DNA from: Carboxylicivirga agarovorans
GTDB lineage: Bacteria > Bacteroidota > Bacteroidia > Bacteroidales > Marinilabiliaceae
DNA length: 64,000 bases
Assembly (NCBI RefSeq): GCF_050589845.1
Contig: NZ_JBNGPA010000001.1
Location: 496,001-560,000 of the forward strand
Direction of reading: 5' to 3'
A program made the translations under genes and the position numbers. Positions within the stretch are counted from its first letter, which is position 1. Every line of letters begins with the position of its first letter. Shown piece after piece: positions 36,301 to 45,501 of the stretch. The notes beneath the pieces are model-generated. The model had not been told where the DNA came from. It saw only the letters and a list, made by a program, of their open reading frames with translations, and made no database searches.

Positions 36301-39183
36301 TTAAATGGCCCCTATGTACCCGCTTAAATCGTCACCGGATTGTAATCCTAATTTCTGACGCAATTTATAGCGATTGTTTTCTACCGACCTGGTACTAATA
36401 TTCATTAATGAGGCAATTTCCTTAGATGCCATGCCCATTTTTATATAAGCACACAATTTCTTTTCCTTTTCGGTCAAATCATTATGCTTTTCCAACAAGC
36501 GATTAAGAAAGGTATGATGAACCTGTTCAAATTGCTTTTCAAAACTTTCCCAGTTGGTTTCGTTTTCAATATCCTTTCTGATCTTCTTAATCAGGTTATC
36601 AATCTTTCGCTCCGCTTCGGCATGTGTTTTAATCCTCTTAATTCGATTTAACTGCCCCTGTAACTCAATCAACAGATCATTTTTCTGAATAATATGCACA
36701 GTAAGACCGGCCAACTCATTTTCTTTAAACTTCATTTCACTGCGTAACTTATCGTTACGCATCTTTATCACTTCTTTCTCAGCCCTCAAAGCCTCACTGG
36801 TCAGCTGCTCTTCTTTTTCCTGGTAACGCTGTCTGGCCTTTAGCTTTTCTTTTTGACGACTTGCCTCAATGCGCCGGTTAAATACCTGGGTAACAACAAA
36901 CACAATGATCAGCATTATAACTAAATAACCAATTTTCGCATACATGTGCCTGTGCCAGGGCGGTAATACCTTAAATTGAAAGGTCAGTGGCAAGGACTGT
37001 ACCCCATAACGATTTCTGGCTTTAACGGTAAAATAATAATCGCCTTCCCTAAGCTTGGTAAATTCGCGCCTGGTTGCTTTGCCCCACGCAGTTGGTTCAT
37101 CATCAAATCCTGAAAGATAAGTAGAGTATTCCAGATCCTTATCACTGTAAAAAGTAGCGGCATAATCAATTGTAAAGAAGTTTTTCTGGAAAGGATATAC
37201 CGGCACCTGAGACTGGACATAATCATCACCTTCACCCTGGTGCAGTGTATATTTTAAACTATCGGCCCTCCCTCTGAACATGCGTAAATGAACATTAAAA
37301 GGTATACGGAAATTATTATAATCCTGCATCACATAATGGGCATACCCGTCTTCAATTCCAAAAAACACATTCTCTTTATCGGAAACAAAAACTGACTCAA
37401 ACCCATTGACCAGTTTCTTTTCCAGCGGAATAAATGGCAATGAAATTTTCTTGTACGTACCATCTTCCAGATACCTTAACACTTCTATGTAATCGGTATA
37501 AATAAGCCAAAGGTTACCATATACATCTTCTTCTATATTGGAAGGATATTGACCGCTAAAAAAATGGTCAAATTCTTCGAATTGTTCTATGGTTCCACGC
37601 TCGGATAAGCGATACATACCACGACTACCAATAATCACCATCTGCTTATTGATTTTGGTGACAGTCACATTATTCGTTTCTGAAAATTCATTGGCAGCAT
37701 ATTGCGTCACAGAAGTAATCGAATTATAATCGGTAGAAAAGGATATGCAGTAAACGCCTTTAAAATCATGAGAGATCCACAGCCGTCCCGTTTGATCCCA
37801 TTCAATGAAACGGGAAGACTCGATAAAGTCTTCTAAATGCTTCTTAAAAACCCATTTATCATTTTGTTTCTCAAACAGTATCAAACCATTATACGTCCCC
37901 GATATCATGAGTTTATCATTATTGGGTACTTTTTTAAAATTCCAGACACCGTTGACCGACGAGGGTGTGATTAAACGGCTTGAATTACCAAGGATCTCGA
38001 ATACCCCAAGGTTATGACCACATAATAAATTAGTATCATCTCTAAAAAAACTCCATACCTGCCCGTCAGTACCTTTGACCCTTGTAAAGGACGTTCTGTC
38101 TTTCAGTGGATTTTTAAATTCCTTATCTGAAATTTTAAAAACGGCCTGATTGGTACCGAAAAACCAGTCATTTCCATAACGCTCCTGTATATAGCCCGTA
38201 CCAAGGTTATAATACCCCGATATAAATGAAACATTATTATTCAGGCTGATCCTGGCAATTCCATTATCGAGCCCACACCAAACACCGCCTTCTTTATCAA
38301 CAAAGAGTGCCAGAATGGTATTATTCATCAGCCCCTTATCCTTATCGATCTCCATAACCAGGTCACCATCATTATTGGCCACGATTAAACCGTTTTGAAT
38401 GGTACCAAACAGAAGAATATCATCACTATAGCGTTCGCCACAAAACACATTGGCATCAATTAACAGTTCATTTACTTCCCCGTCCCAAACCTTTATTTCG
38501 TTTAAATCCCAGGTAAACAAACCTTTATTCATTGTGCTGATAAGCATCTCACTTTCAGAAAGAGCAATAATTGAAGACACATTCAACTCTGCCAATTGAT
38601 CTCCTCCGGATACGGGAAAAATACGCTCACCCCTCACCTCGAGCAATCCTTTTTGTTCATCGTGCACCAATAGCATTTCATTGACCACAAAGCATGATAT
38701 AAACCTTGAAATACTGGGAATAACAATAGTCTCTTCCCCTTCCTCATGAAGGACAATCCCGGCTTCAGTGTGAAATACTATTTTATCGCTCCATCCGTTG
38801 ATCGTCCACACATCACCCAGATTTTTCAACTCGTCAGAGTATGCTAATGAATTATAGGTAAATCGATTAGATGAATCATATTCAAAATAACCAAAGTCGT
38901 TATTTGTGCCCAAATATATTTTATTTCCAATGCACTTAACACTTCTAACAATGCCGGCATTCATTTCATTGTACAACGACCAGCTGACCCCGTCATATTC
39001 CAACAGACCATTATTATTGGCAAAATACATCAGTCCGTCAGAACTCTGTGATACCTTCCAGTTTTGGGTAGCACCTCCATAATGGCGACGGTTAAAATAT
39101 TCGATTTCAGGAATTCCTAACTTTTGAGCACTAATGATTGATGCCAGCGATAGTATAGTAAATAATAAAATGAGTCGATACAT
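36301..39183 (-). CDS. Membrane-anchored LuxR-type regulator with beta-propeller and Y_Y_Y sensor
   Basis: A 960-aa transcriptional regulator. It has a signal peptide (ending IISAQ), a periplasmic region of two-component-regulator beta-propeller repeats (for example NNNGLLEYDGVSWSLYN, GGVWCGLDNGIARI), a Y_Y_Y domain (LEYSTYLSGFDDEPTAWG, GDYYFTVKARNRYG), a membrane helix (about 735-755, GYLVIMLIIVFVVTQVF), a charged coiled coil, and a C-terminal LuxR/GerE-type HTH (about 901-960: LTEKEKKLCAYI, SKEIASLMNIS, RSVENNRYKLRQKL). It has no histidine kinase or receiver domain, so sensing and DNA binding are joined in one chain. Placed directly upstream of susC, it probably senses periplasmic oligosaccharide and controls the beta-glucan locus. 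Confidence 0.9.
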   Translation of the reverse strand: MYRLILLFTILSLASIISAQKLGIPEIEYFNRRHYGGATQNWKVSQSSDGLMYFANNNGLLEYDGVSWSLYNEMNAGIVRSVKCIGNKIYLGTNNDFGYFEYDSSNRFTYNSLAYSDELKNLGDVWTINGWSDKIVFHTEAGIVLHEEGEETIVIPSISRFISCFVVNEMLLVHDEQKGLLEVRGERIFPVSGGDQLAELNVSSIIALSESEMLISTMNKGLFTWDLNEIKVWDGEVNELLIDANVFCGERYSDDILLFGTIQNGLIVANNDGDLVMEIDKDKGLMNNTILALFVDKEGGVWCGLDNGIARISLNNNVSFISGYYNLGTGYIQERYGNDWFFGTNQAVFKISDKEFKNPLKDRTSFTRVKGTDGQVWSFFRDDTNLLCGHNLGVFEILGNSSRLITPSSVNGVWNFKKVPNNDKLMISGTYNGLILFEKQNDKWVFKKHLEDFIESSRFIEWDQTGRLWISHDFKGVYCISFSTDYNSITSVTQYAANEFSETNNVTVTKINKQMVIIGSRGMYRLSERGTIEQFEEFDHFFSGQYPSNIEEDVYGNLWLIYTDYIEVLRYLEDGTYKKISLPFIPLEKKLVNGFESVFVSDKENVFFGIEDGYAHYVMQDYNNFRIPFNVHLRMFRGRADSLKYTLHQGEGDDYVQSQVPVYPFQKNFFTIDYAATFYSDKDLEYSTYLSGFDDEPTAWGKATRREFTKLREGDYYFTVKARNRYGVQSLPLTFQFKVLPPWHRHMYAKIGYLVIMLIIVFVVTQVFNRRIEASRQKEKLKARQRYQEKEEQLTSEALRAEKEVIKMRNDKLRSEMKFKENELAGLTVHIIQKNDLLIELQGQLNRIKRIKTHAEAERKIDNLIKKIRKDIENETNWESFEKQFEQVHHTFLNRLLEKHNDLTEKEKKLCAYIKMGMASKEIASLMNISTRSVENNRYKLRQKLGLQSGDDLSGYIGAI

Positions 39184-39409
39184 GTGCGCATTATCTTAAG
39201 TCATGTGAAGATATAAAAAGAATACTATTGTTACTATTTGTAATGGAAAACATATTGAGATAACGGTATTCCAATAAATTGGACCCAAACCCTGCTTTTG
39301 GTGAAAATTGACAAATCAACAGACATTCTAAAGCAAAATATTTACTTGCTAAAACAATAACTATTCAATAACTACTCAATCATAACTCAGTCATATTTTC
39401 ATCAATTAT
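39184..39409. other. Upstream region of the beta-glucan regulator, no gene
   Basis: This AT-rich stretch precedes the regulator ATG on the minus strand. I see no ORF, no RNA gene and no clear TAnnTTTG box. With the adjacent 11-base tandem repeat it forms the 322-base interval between the regulator and the terminator at 39506-39546, and presumably holds the regulator's promoter. Confidence 0.5.
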
Positions 39410-39475
39410 CATCGAACGAACATCGAACAAACATTGAACGAACATTGAACGAACATTGAACGAACATTGAAGGAA
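39410..39475. repeat. Six tandem 11-base repeats upstream of the beta-glucan regulator
   Basis: Six consecutive 11-base units follow CAT(T/C)GAACGAA. Units 3-5 are identical; unit 1 and unit 2 carry C for T at position 4, unit 2 also has A for G at position 9, and unit 6 has G for C at position 8. The array ends about 30 bases before the terminator of the neighbouring operon and starts 226 bases upstream of the regulator ATG. The period is close to one DNA helical turn. Confidence 0.95.
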
Positions 39476-39505
39476 CTTGTCCTCTCTTTCACTTTTCTAA
39501 AACGT

Positions 39506-39546
39506 AAAAAAAAGGCTGCTTTCCTCCGTTGAAAGAAAACAGCCTT
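39506..39546 (-). terminator. Terminator of the second SusCD/T9SS operon
   Basis: Arms AAGGCTG (from 39512) and CAGCCTT (to 39546) with an inner TTTC/GAAA pairing form a strong hairpin. On the minus strand a run of eight T follows. It lies 33 bases after the stop of the last lipoprotein gene. Confidence 0.88.
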
Positions 39547-39579
39547 CATTCGATAAATTAATCGAATCGGGAATTATTC

Positions 39580-40386
39580 CTATTTACTAATCCTTGTCAT
39601 ATCAAATGTACCAAGGTCCCAGCCCTGGTTTGAGCCTTCGGGATACACAAAGTACACCAGGTTTTTAATTGTACCGAGACAGGCATTATACTGACCATCT
39701 TCCAGACTGCGAATCCAGGCGTTCTCATAGTTGGCATCATCAAAAAAGTATTGAGCCGGAATGGAACAACTGGCCTCTTTACGGTCAAAAGCGATTTTTA
39801 CTTTTTCAGGCACGCCCCATAAACCGGAAACATAAATGGAATAAGGATCGTCTCCGGCAGTAGCTTCCACTTCATATTCATAGGTATTTTGCCAGTAATC
39901 AGTTTCTGTTACATGAAAGATTCCGATAAATTCACTTTGATTAAACTCGCAATACTTATACAATTCCAGGTAATAGGCATTCTGAAAATCGGCAACACTC
40001 TGATCATTCGCTGCTGTCAGGTTCATTTTTAACAATTGACCGTTTGGCTCTGCTCCGGCATACAGGCAGCGCACCTGCACCTCGCCCAATACCTCTCCCG
40101 CCTTAATGGTAATCTGAGGACTTAACAACTCAAAGCCAACTCCCTCTATGGCTGTTGATTCATCTGTATCAACCTGAACGGTAAACTGACGATCAACATC
40201 GACCGCTTTGGTAACCCCTACCGGTATGTTCACCAGTGGCTCTGACTCATCCACCAGTACACTACTATTGGTTTCAGTAAAGTGTATCTGTGATGGTCCG
40301 TCATATAGTTCAATATTATTTTCCTGACAGGCCCCTAACAGTAGCAGGATCAATAATGGAGCCAGTTTATTCATATAGTTTTTCAT
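39580..40386 (-). CDS. Calx-beta/DUF4843-like lipoprotein of the second SusCD locus
   Basis: A 268-aa lipoprotein (LLLLGAC, Cys20) in the SusE-like position after susD. The N-terminal part resembles DUF4843/Calx-beta-type folds (IHFTETNSSVLVDESEPLVNIPVGV, DRQFTVQVDTDESTAIEGVGFEL); the C-terminal part resembles modules found in SusCD-linked surface proteins (FIGIFHVTETDYWQNTYEYEVE, NLVYFVYPEGSNQGWDLGTFDM). I chose ATG 40386 (MKNYMNKLAPLL), 16 bases after the susD stop. Upstream ATGs at 40416 and 40440 overlap susD and would give an overlong leader. It is likely a substrate-binding accessory protein; the ligand is unknown. Confidence 0.75.
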   Translation of the reverse strand: MKNYMNKLAPLLILLLLGACQENNIELYDGPSQIHFTETNSSVLVDESEPLVNIPVGVTKAVDVDRQFTVQVDTDESTAIEGVGFELLSPQITIKAGEVLGEVQVRCLYAGAEPNGQLLKMNLTAANDQSVADFQNAYYLELYKYCEFNQSEFIGIFHVTETDYWQNTYEYEVEATAGDDPYSIYVSGLWGVPEKVKIAFDRKEASCSIPAQYFFDDANYENAWIRSLEDGQYNACLGTIKNLVYFVYPEGSNQGWDLGTFDMTRISK

Positions 40387-40402
40387 TTCCTTCTCTTTAG
40401 AA

Positions 40403-41842
40403 TTAATAGCCTTCATTTTGCCTGATGTTTTCATTACCATTCAACTCGGAAGTAGGTATCGGCCACTGCCAACGGTAATCATCAGCTGTAATCAACAGAT
40501 CATTGGCTGTTGATGTATTAGCCTGTGGTACACGCTCAAAACCTTTGTTATGGCGCTTTAAATCGTACCAGTAAAAACCTTCAAACATTAACTCTCTTTT
40601 ACGCTCATCGAGAATAAAATCTTTTAGTTCATCTCCTGTTAATGTCACGCGGCTATGGTTGATTATACGTTTTTCAAGCAAAGCACTTATATCATCCTGG
40701 GCGGCGTTATCATCATCTTTAAAAGCATATGATTCGGCCCTGATCAGATACATTTCAGCCAGACGCATCGGTTTGGGCATATTCATACCCTGGCTGGTGT
40801 ACGCCGGATTTGTCGGGTACTTATAGATCAGATGACCTGCCCATCCAAAACCAGTTTGTGTATAGTTTAAATAAGCCGGATAACGAACATCAATTGACGG
40901 ATTGAAACTGTTAACCCACCATTCGGCCGGAATATAATCGGGCATTGGTAATGTATTGGCATTATTACGGTTGTAAAAATTATAACCGGGAGCAGCACCA
41001 AAGTCTGTCGGTGTATAACCCACTTTCCATATTATTTCCGTTCCAGTATCGTTAAGCCACATATTAATAAACGATATACCTTCACTTAGTGCATATGACT
41101 CACTATCTATCAGAAGCGTTGAATAAGCAATCGCGCCATCGTAATTTTTCATTTCAAGAAACACACGAGCCAGCAAGCCACGAACAAAATCCTTAGTAAA
41201 GATCACATTGTCGTAAAACCTGTTATCACCCAGTAAAACCTCAGCATCTTCAAGGTCGGAAACAATGTTTTTATACACTTCAGCGACAGAGTTTCGCACA
41301 GGCGAATCAATCTCATTCACTGTAATATATGGCACCCCAGGATCAGATGATGCAGTTTCATTGTTATAGGCCTTACCAAATAAGCGCACCAGGTTATAGT
41401 GCAACAGGGCACGTCCTGCCAGTGCTTCTCCCAATATCCGGTCAAGGTTTTCGGCATCCCCCTCAATGGATGCAATATTATTGATAATGTAATTGGTATT
41501 GTAGATCGAAGCATAGTGGTTAGCCCAAACAGAGCCTACTTCAGATGTTCCGGGATTGATTTTCCAGGCATACAGATCGCCCATTTGATTGGTGAATCCT
41601 GCCGAAGCCAAGGACGCATCTGTCATTATATCCAGTGTTACACTCAGGTATTTGCCATAGGAAGCCGATGACATAAACCCTGAATACATACCATAGAGAA
41701 GTGTTTGTGCATCTTTCTCACTGGTCAGTATATTTTCTTTCGAAGTGCTGTCGTGCGGCTGCTTGTCGAAGAAATCTTCACAAGCTGTCATTGCCAGTAA
41801 CAACAATACTATTGATGAACTATATATTAGTTTGCGATACAT
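40403..41842 (-). CDS. SusD/RagB family lipoprotein of the second locus
   Basis: A 479-aa outer-membrane lipoprotein (LAMTACEDFFDKQP, Cys after a hydrophobic leader). The typical SusD start (SKENILTSEKDAQTLLYGMYSGF), middle (LAGRALLHYNLVRLFGKAYNNE) and end (RKRELMFEGFYWYDLKRHNKGF, WPIPTSELNGNENIRQNEGY) are present. I prefer ATG 41842 (MYRKLIYSSS); an ATG at 41890 would add a 16-residue charged extension before the signal peptide. It pairs with the SusC encoded 57 bases upstream. No glycoside hydrolase is near; a T9SS protease is encoded in the same cluster, so a RagB-like peptide-binding role is possible. Confidence 0.93.
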   Translation of the reverse strand: MYRKLIYSSSIVLLLLAMTACEDFFDKQPHDSTSKENILTSEKDAQTLLYGMYSGFMSSASYGKYLSVTLDIMTDASLASAGFTNQMGDLYAWKINPGTSEVGSVWANHYASIYNTNYIINNIASIEGDAENLDRILGEALAGRALLHYNLVRLFGKAYNNETASSDPGVPYITVNEIDSPVRNSVAEVYKNIVSDLEDAEVLLGDNRFYDNVIFTKDFVRGLLARVFLEMKNYDGAIAYSTLLIDSESYALSEGISFINMWLNDTGTEIIWKVGYTPTDFGAAPGYNFYNRNNANTLPMPDYIPAEWWVNSFNPSIDVRYPAYLNYTQTGFGWAGHLIYKYPTNPAYTSQGMNMPKPMRLAEMYLIRAESYAFKDDDNAAQDDISALLEKRIINHSRVTLTGDELKDFILDERKRELMFEGFYWYDLKRHNKGFERVPQANTSTANDLLITADDYRWQWPIPTSELNGNENIRQNEGY

Positions 41843-41899
41843 TTTTTTAAACTTTACTTGATGAAACGACTCTTTTTTTCCTCTCTTCATAATCCTTTA

Positions 41900-44806
41900 T
41901 TAAAATCCAAGGTCGATACCAAATGTGAATGTTTTCACGTGGGGATACATGTTAAGTTCATTAACACCATAATACTCGGGATCAATACCCTTGTATTTTG
42001 TAAATGTTAGCAGATTTTGTCCCTGCGCATAAATTCTTGCACTTCTGAAAAAGCCTGTTCTATCGAGCAGTCGGGGATTTATCGTATATGATATATTCAG
42101 GTTTTTCAACCTCAGGAACGAAGCATTTTCCAGCAACCGGGTGTCAAACTGGTTATCCTGATAATCGGGATGCGGATGTCTGGCCTGGTCACCAGGCTCT
42201 TTCCAGTAGTCAAGCATATCTGTGCTTTGATTATAGCTCATAAACATTCCCTGGCTCTCGGTAAAAAAGCGGGTGTTATTAACAATCCATTTGTCTGCCA
42301 TCCATGAGAAGAATGCAGATAACTGCAAATTCTTATATGAGAATGTACCGGTGAAACCGCCTGTTAAAGGTGGCAGATAAACCTTTCCATCCAATAACTG
42401 ACGATCAGTATCAGAGTATGTATCCGTTACACTTCCATCAGCTCTGTACCAAAGGCCTTTACCAGTTGATTCATCAACGCCGGCCCACTCCGTCATATAA
42501 AATGTACCCAATGGTTTGCCAACAGTTATTTTTGTATAGCCCTGGTCTATATCTTCAAGGCCATTATATAATTTCGTTACTTCATTAAGATTATAAGCCA
42601 TGTTCGCATTCAGATGAACACGAAAATCACGAATACTCAACAGTTCTGCATCAATCTCCAGCTCAATACCCTTGTTGGTCATTTCACCAATGTTTTCCAT
42701 GCGTCCTCCTGTACCTGTTGTTAATGAGTAAGGAATATAAAACAACATGTCTTTGGTCGTTTCCTGGTAAAGGTCAACTTTCATGCGGTATTTACGCATA
42801 AATGCCATATCAAGGGCTACATTAGCCTTTAGCTTGCGCTCCCAGGTTAAGTCATCATTCTGATGCTGGTAAAAGTAAGCTGCACTTTGGTTCATATAAG
42901 TACCATAGCCAAAGAGCGCCTGATGCTCGTAATTACCAATATTGTAGTTTCCTGTTTCACCAACACTGGCCCGTAACTTTAACTGGTCGAGCCAGGCAAT
43001 ATCTTTCATAAAACCTTCTTCCTGAATATTCCAGCCAATACCGGCACTCCAGAATGTTCCCCAGCGATTGTTCTGCCCGAAGCGGGATGAACCATCACGA
43101 CGGATACTCAGATCAACCAGGTATTTGTAGTTATAGCTATAAGCCATATTGGCAAAAAAGGATGCCACTGTGTAATCGTATGCACTACCGCCCCATGAAT
43201 CAGACTCGGCAGCCACGTTCAAAACCTTTAGATCCTTGGGCAGGTTTTTGGCTCCTACACTGAACGACTGTGAGTTATTACTGATGATCTCCTGTCCCAG
43301 CATCACATTGAAATCATGGGCGTCTGCAAGGTTAAATTTGTAAGTCAGCGTATTAGTAGGGGTTAATCTGAAGTTTCGCCTGAAAGCACGGGTTGTTTTT
43401 CCGTTTGTGGCAGCTCCCCACTCCGACTCCGGGTGCAGGTAATCATTCAGTGTATAATCATAGAAATCAACTCCTACGTTGGTTTTAAACACCAGTCCTT
43501 TTGCCAGTTCAATATCAAAAAACACACCGCCTACGATCTTTAATGTATTGTTAGAGTTATCATTCAGCATCAATTGCTCAATGGGGTTGGCCCATGGCAG
43601 ACCTTCGTTATTATAGTCCCCGTTTTCGTCGTATGGCTTAAGGTATGGATTTAGCAGACGGGCGGAGAAGATAGGGTTAAAAACGTTGTTACCTGCAGTT
43701 ATGGTATTGCTGTTGGTTTCATAACCAATGGTCAGGTTTGTTCCCAGCTTGGCCTTCTCTGATATTTTGTTATCCAGGTTTAAACGAAAGTTCATACGGT
43801 CAAAATCTGAACGGTACTGAATACCTTCCTGGTAATAATAGCTTCCGGAGATATAGAACTGAGTTTTCTCGTTACCGCCACTCGCCGATATTTCGTGCGA
43901 TTGTGTAAAGGCATCGCGCAATACGACATCCAACCAGTTGGTATTGGTCTTCATCAGTTCCAGCTTCTCTTCCGGCGTATAGGTTTTCAAGCCTGTCTCT
44001 TCTTCATACTGAATCTTTTGCTCAGTATTCATCATTTCAAAATTATCGCGCGCTATTTTGTTAAAACCGTACTGGCCGCGATACTGTATCTTTGTTTTAC
44101 CTTCCTTATTACCACGCTTGGTTGTGATCACAATAACACCATTACTTGCACGGCTACCATACAGCGAGGTGGCTGTGGCATCTTTAAGGATGGACACATT
44201 TTCAATGTCATTCTGGTTAAGAGAGCTAAACTGACCTGCAGTAATCGGAATACCATCCATGATGTACAAGGGATCATTTCCGGCATTAATAGAACTGATA
44301 CCACGAATACGAACGGTGGCAGCTGAACCTGGTGCACCGGATGAACCTATGGCAATTAATCCGGGCGCTTGTCCCTGCAGTACCTGGTCGAAACTGGCAA
44401 CAGGTACCTGCTCAATTTTATCGGCCGAAACAACCTCAACCGAACCGGTGTAAGTTCCCTTCTTTTTAATGCCATACCCTGTTACAACCACCTCACCAAT
44501 AGCCTCTGAGTCAGACTCCATTAGAACGTTAATTGTTTGCTGCCCCCTGATACTCACTTCTTGTTTTTGATAGCCAATAAATGAATATACCAGTGTTTGC
44601 GCATCTGCAGGAACCTGAAGATTATAATTACCTTCAAAATCACTTACTGTTCCTATGGTTGTTCCCTTTACTACAATGGTAACACCAATCATTGCTTCTC
44701 CGCTTTCCTTGTCTTTTACTGAACCCGTAATTGTAGTCGTTTGCGCCATTAACGGTTGACTAAAGGCAATACAAAGCAAGAGCAGATAAATTAATACATG
44801 CTTCAT
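41900..44806 (-). CDS. SusC/RagA family TonB-dependent transporter of the second locus
   Basis: A 968-aa outer-membrane transporter with signal peptide (ending PLMAQ), carboxypeptidase regulatory-like domain (TITGSVKDKESGEAMIGVTI), TonB-box region (IGEVVVTGYGIKKKG), plug (VLQGQAPGLIAIGSSGAPGS, VRIRGISSINAGNDPLYI) and barrel ending TFGIDLGF. At 968 aa it is somewhat shorter than the other SusC here (1039 aa). It forms a pair with the SusD gene downstream. Cargo is not evident from sequence; genomic company with T9SS-exported protease points to peptides or a glycoprotein rather than a plain polysaccharide. Confidence 0.95.
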   Translation of the reverse strand: MKHVLIYLLLLCIAFSQPLMAQTTTITGSVKDKESGEAMIGVTIVVKGTTIGTVSDFEGNYNLQVPADAQTLVYSFIGYQKQEVSIRGQQTINVLMESDSEAIGEVVVTGYGIKKKGTYTGSVEVVSADKIEQVPVASFDQVLQGQAPGLIAIGSSGAPGSAATVRIRGISSINAGNDPLYIMDGIPITAGQFSSLNQNDIENVSILKDATATSLYGSRASNGVIVITTKRGNKEGKTKIQYRGQYGFNKIARDNFEMMNTEQKIQYEEETGLKTYTPEEKLELMKTNTNWLDVVLRDAFTQSHEISASGGNEKTQFYISGSYYYQEGIQYRSDFDRMNFRLNLDNKISEKAKLGTNLTIGYETNSNTITAGNNVFNPIFSARLLNPYLKPYDENGDYNNEGLPWANPIEQLMLNDNSNNTLKIVGGVFFDIELAKGLVFKTNVGVDFYDYTLNDYLHPESEWGAATNGKTTRAFRRNFRLTPTNTLTYKFNLADAHDFNVMLGQEIISNNSQSFSVGAKNLPKDLKVLNVAAESDSWGGSAYDYTVASFFANMAYSYNYKYLVDLSIRRDGSSRFGQNNRWGTFWSAGIGWNIQEEGFMKDIAWLDQLKLRASVGETGNYNIGNYEHQALFGYGTYMNQSAAYFYQHQNDDLTWERKLKANVALDMAFMRKYRMKVDLYQETTKDMLFYIPYSLTTGTGGRMENIGEMTNKGIELEIDAELLSIRDFRVHLNANMAYNLNEVTKLYNGLEDIDQGYTKITVGKPLGTFYMTEWAGVDESTGKGLWYRADGSVTDTYSDTDRQLLDGKVYLPPLTGGFTGTFSYKNLQLSAFFSWMADKWIVNNTRFFTESQGMFMSYNQSTDMLDYWKEPGDQARHPHPDYQDNQFDTRLLENASFLRLKNLNISYTINPRLLDRTGFFRSARIYAQGQNLLTFTKYKGIDPEYYGVNELNMYPHVKTFTFGIDLGF

Positions 44807-44958
44807 TTCAATTATTTTATAGTTTTTATTTCATAGCTGCCCCTGATAATCATGAGAGCCTGACAGCTTGTCAAACCAGCTTTAAAAGCCTGTAATTACA
44901 GAGACAGAATTATAATTAGTATTCTTTAGAATTTTGAATTATCATTTCAGATGACCAA

Positions 44959-45381
44959 CTATTTGATCATTATTGGTATTTCGGTTGTACTATAGTTTAA
45001 TGCTTTGTCTACCGTTAAAATGCTAAGTATGTAATCGCCCGATTTGATGTCGGCAGGAATGGCCAGCTCAAACAGGAATTGTTCAACGAGACTATCTTCT
45101 TTACCTGATAAAGGAAAAGTTTGTGGCACAGGCTCCCATGGATCATCCCATCCACGTGTAGCTTTCAGTCCCTGAGTCAGATAAAAAGTACATTCCTTTA
45201 GTTCTACATCATCAGTAAACTCACCGGTAAACATGAGTGTATTGCCTCGTATATAAACAGTATTGTCGGTTGGCAAACTCACTACAGCTTCGGGCGGCAT
45301 CGTATCCTCCAGCTTGTCTTTTTCACATGCTGCCAACAAAGGCACAAGAAACATGATTCCTATAATATACTTTTTTATCAT
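44959..45381 (-). CDS. DUF4625-type small lipoprotein
   Basis: A 140-aa lipoprotein (LLAACEKDK) with one Ig-like domain resembling DUF4625: PPEAVVSLPTDNTVYIRGN, FTGEFTDDVELKECTFYL and the ending YSTTEIPIMIK. I chose ATG 45381 (MIKKYIIGIMFLVPLL) because the signal peptide begins there; an ATG at 45453 would add 24 residues before it. It lies between the T9SS repeat-protein gene and susC, with gaps of 120 and 152 bases. Its partner is unknown; a binding or scaffold role at the outer membrane is likely. Confidence 0.75.
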   Translation of the reverse strand: MIKKYIIGIMFLVPLLAACEKDKLEDTMPPEAVVSLPTDNTVYIRGNTLMFTGEFTDDVELKECTFYLTQGLKATRGWDDPWEPVPQTFPLSGKEDSLVEQFLFELAIPADIKSGDYILSILTVDKALNYSTTEIPIMIK

Positions 45382-45461
45382 CGTCTTAGTTTTTTGTCTA
45401 TAGGGTGGTTTGAAAAACCATTGGTACGTATCAGGTTGTTCAAACACGTTCATTAAATGAA

Positions 45462-45489
45462 AACTACTCCCTCCGTTGAGGGAGTTGTT
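45462..45489 (-). terminator. Hairpin after the T9SS repeat-protein gene
   Basis: Arms AACTACTCCCTC and GAGGGAGTTGTT pair with one mismatch around a 4-base loop. On the minus strand AGTTTTCATTT follows. It could terminate part of the transcripts or protect the 3' end of upstream mRNA. Confidence 0.6.
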
Positions 45490-45501
45490 TCCGGCATGGG
45501 G

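Noticed and set aside
39410..39475. 11-base repeats considered as a plasmid-type iteron origin
   Set aside because: There is no replication initiator gene nearby and the surroundings are ordinary chromosomal operons.
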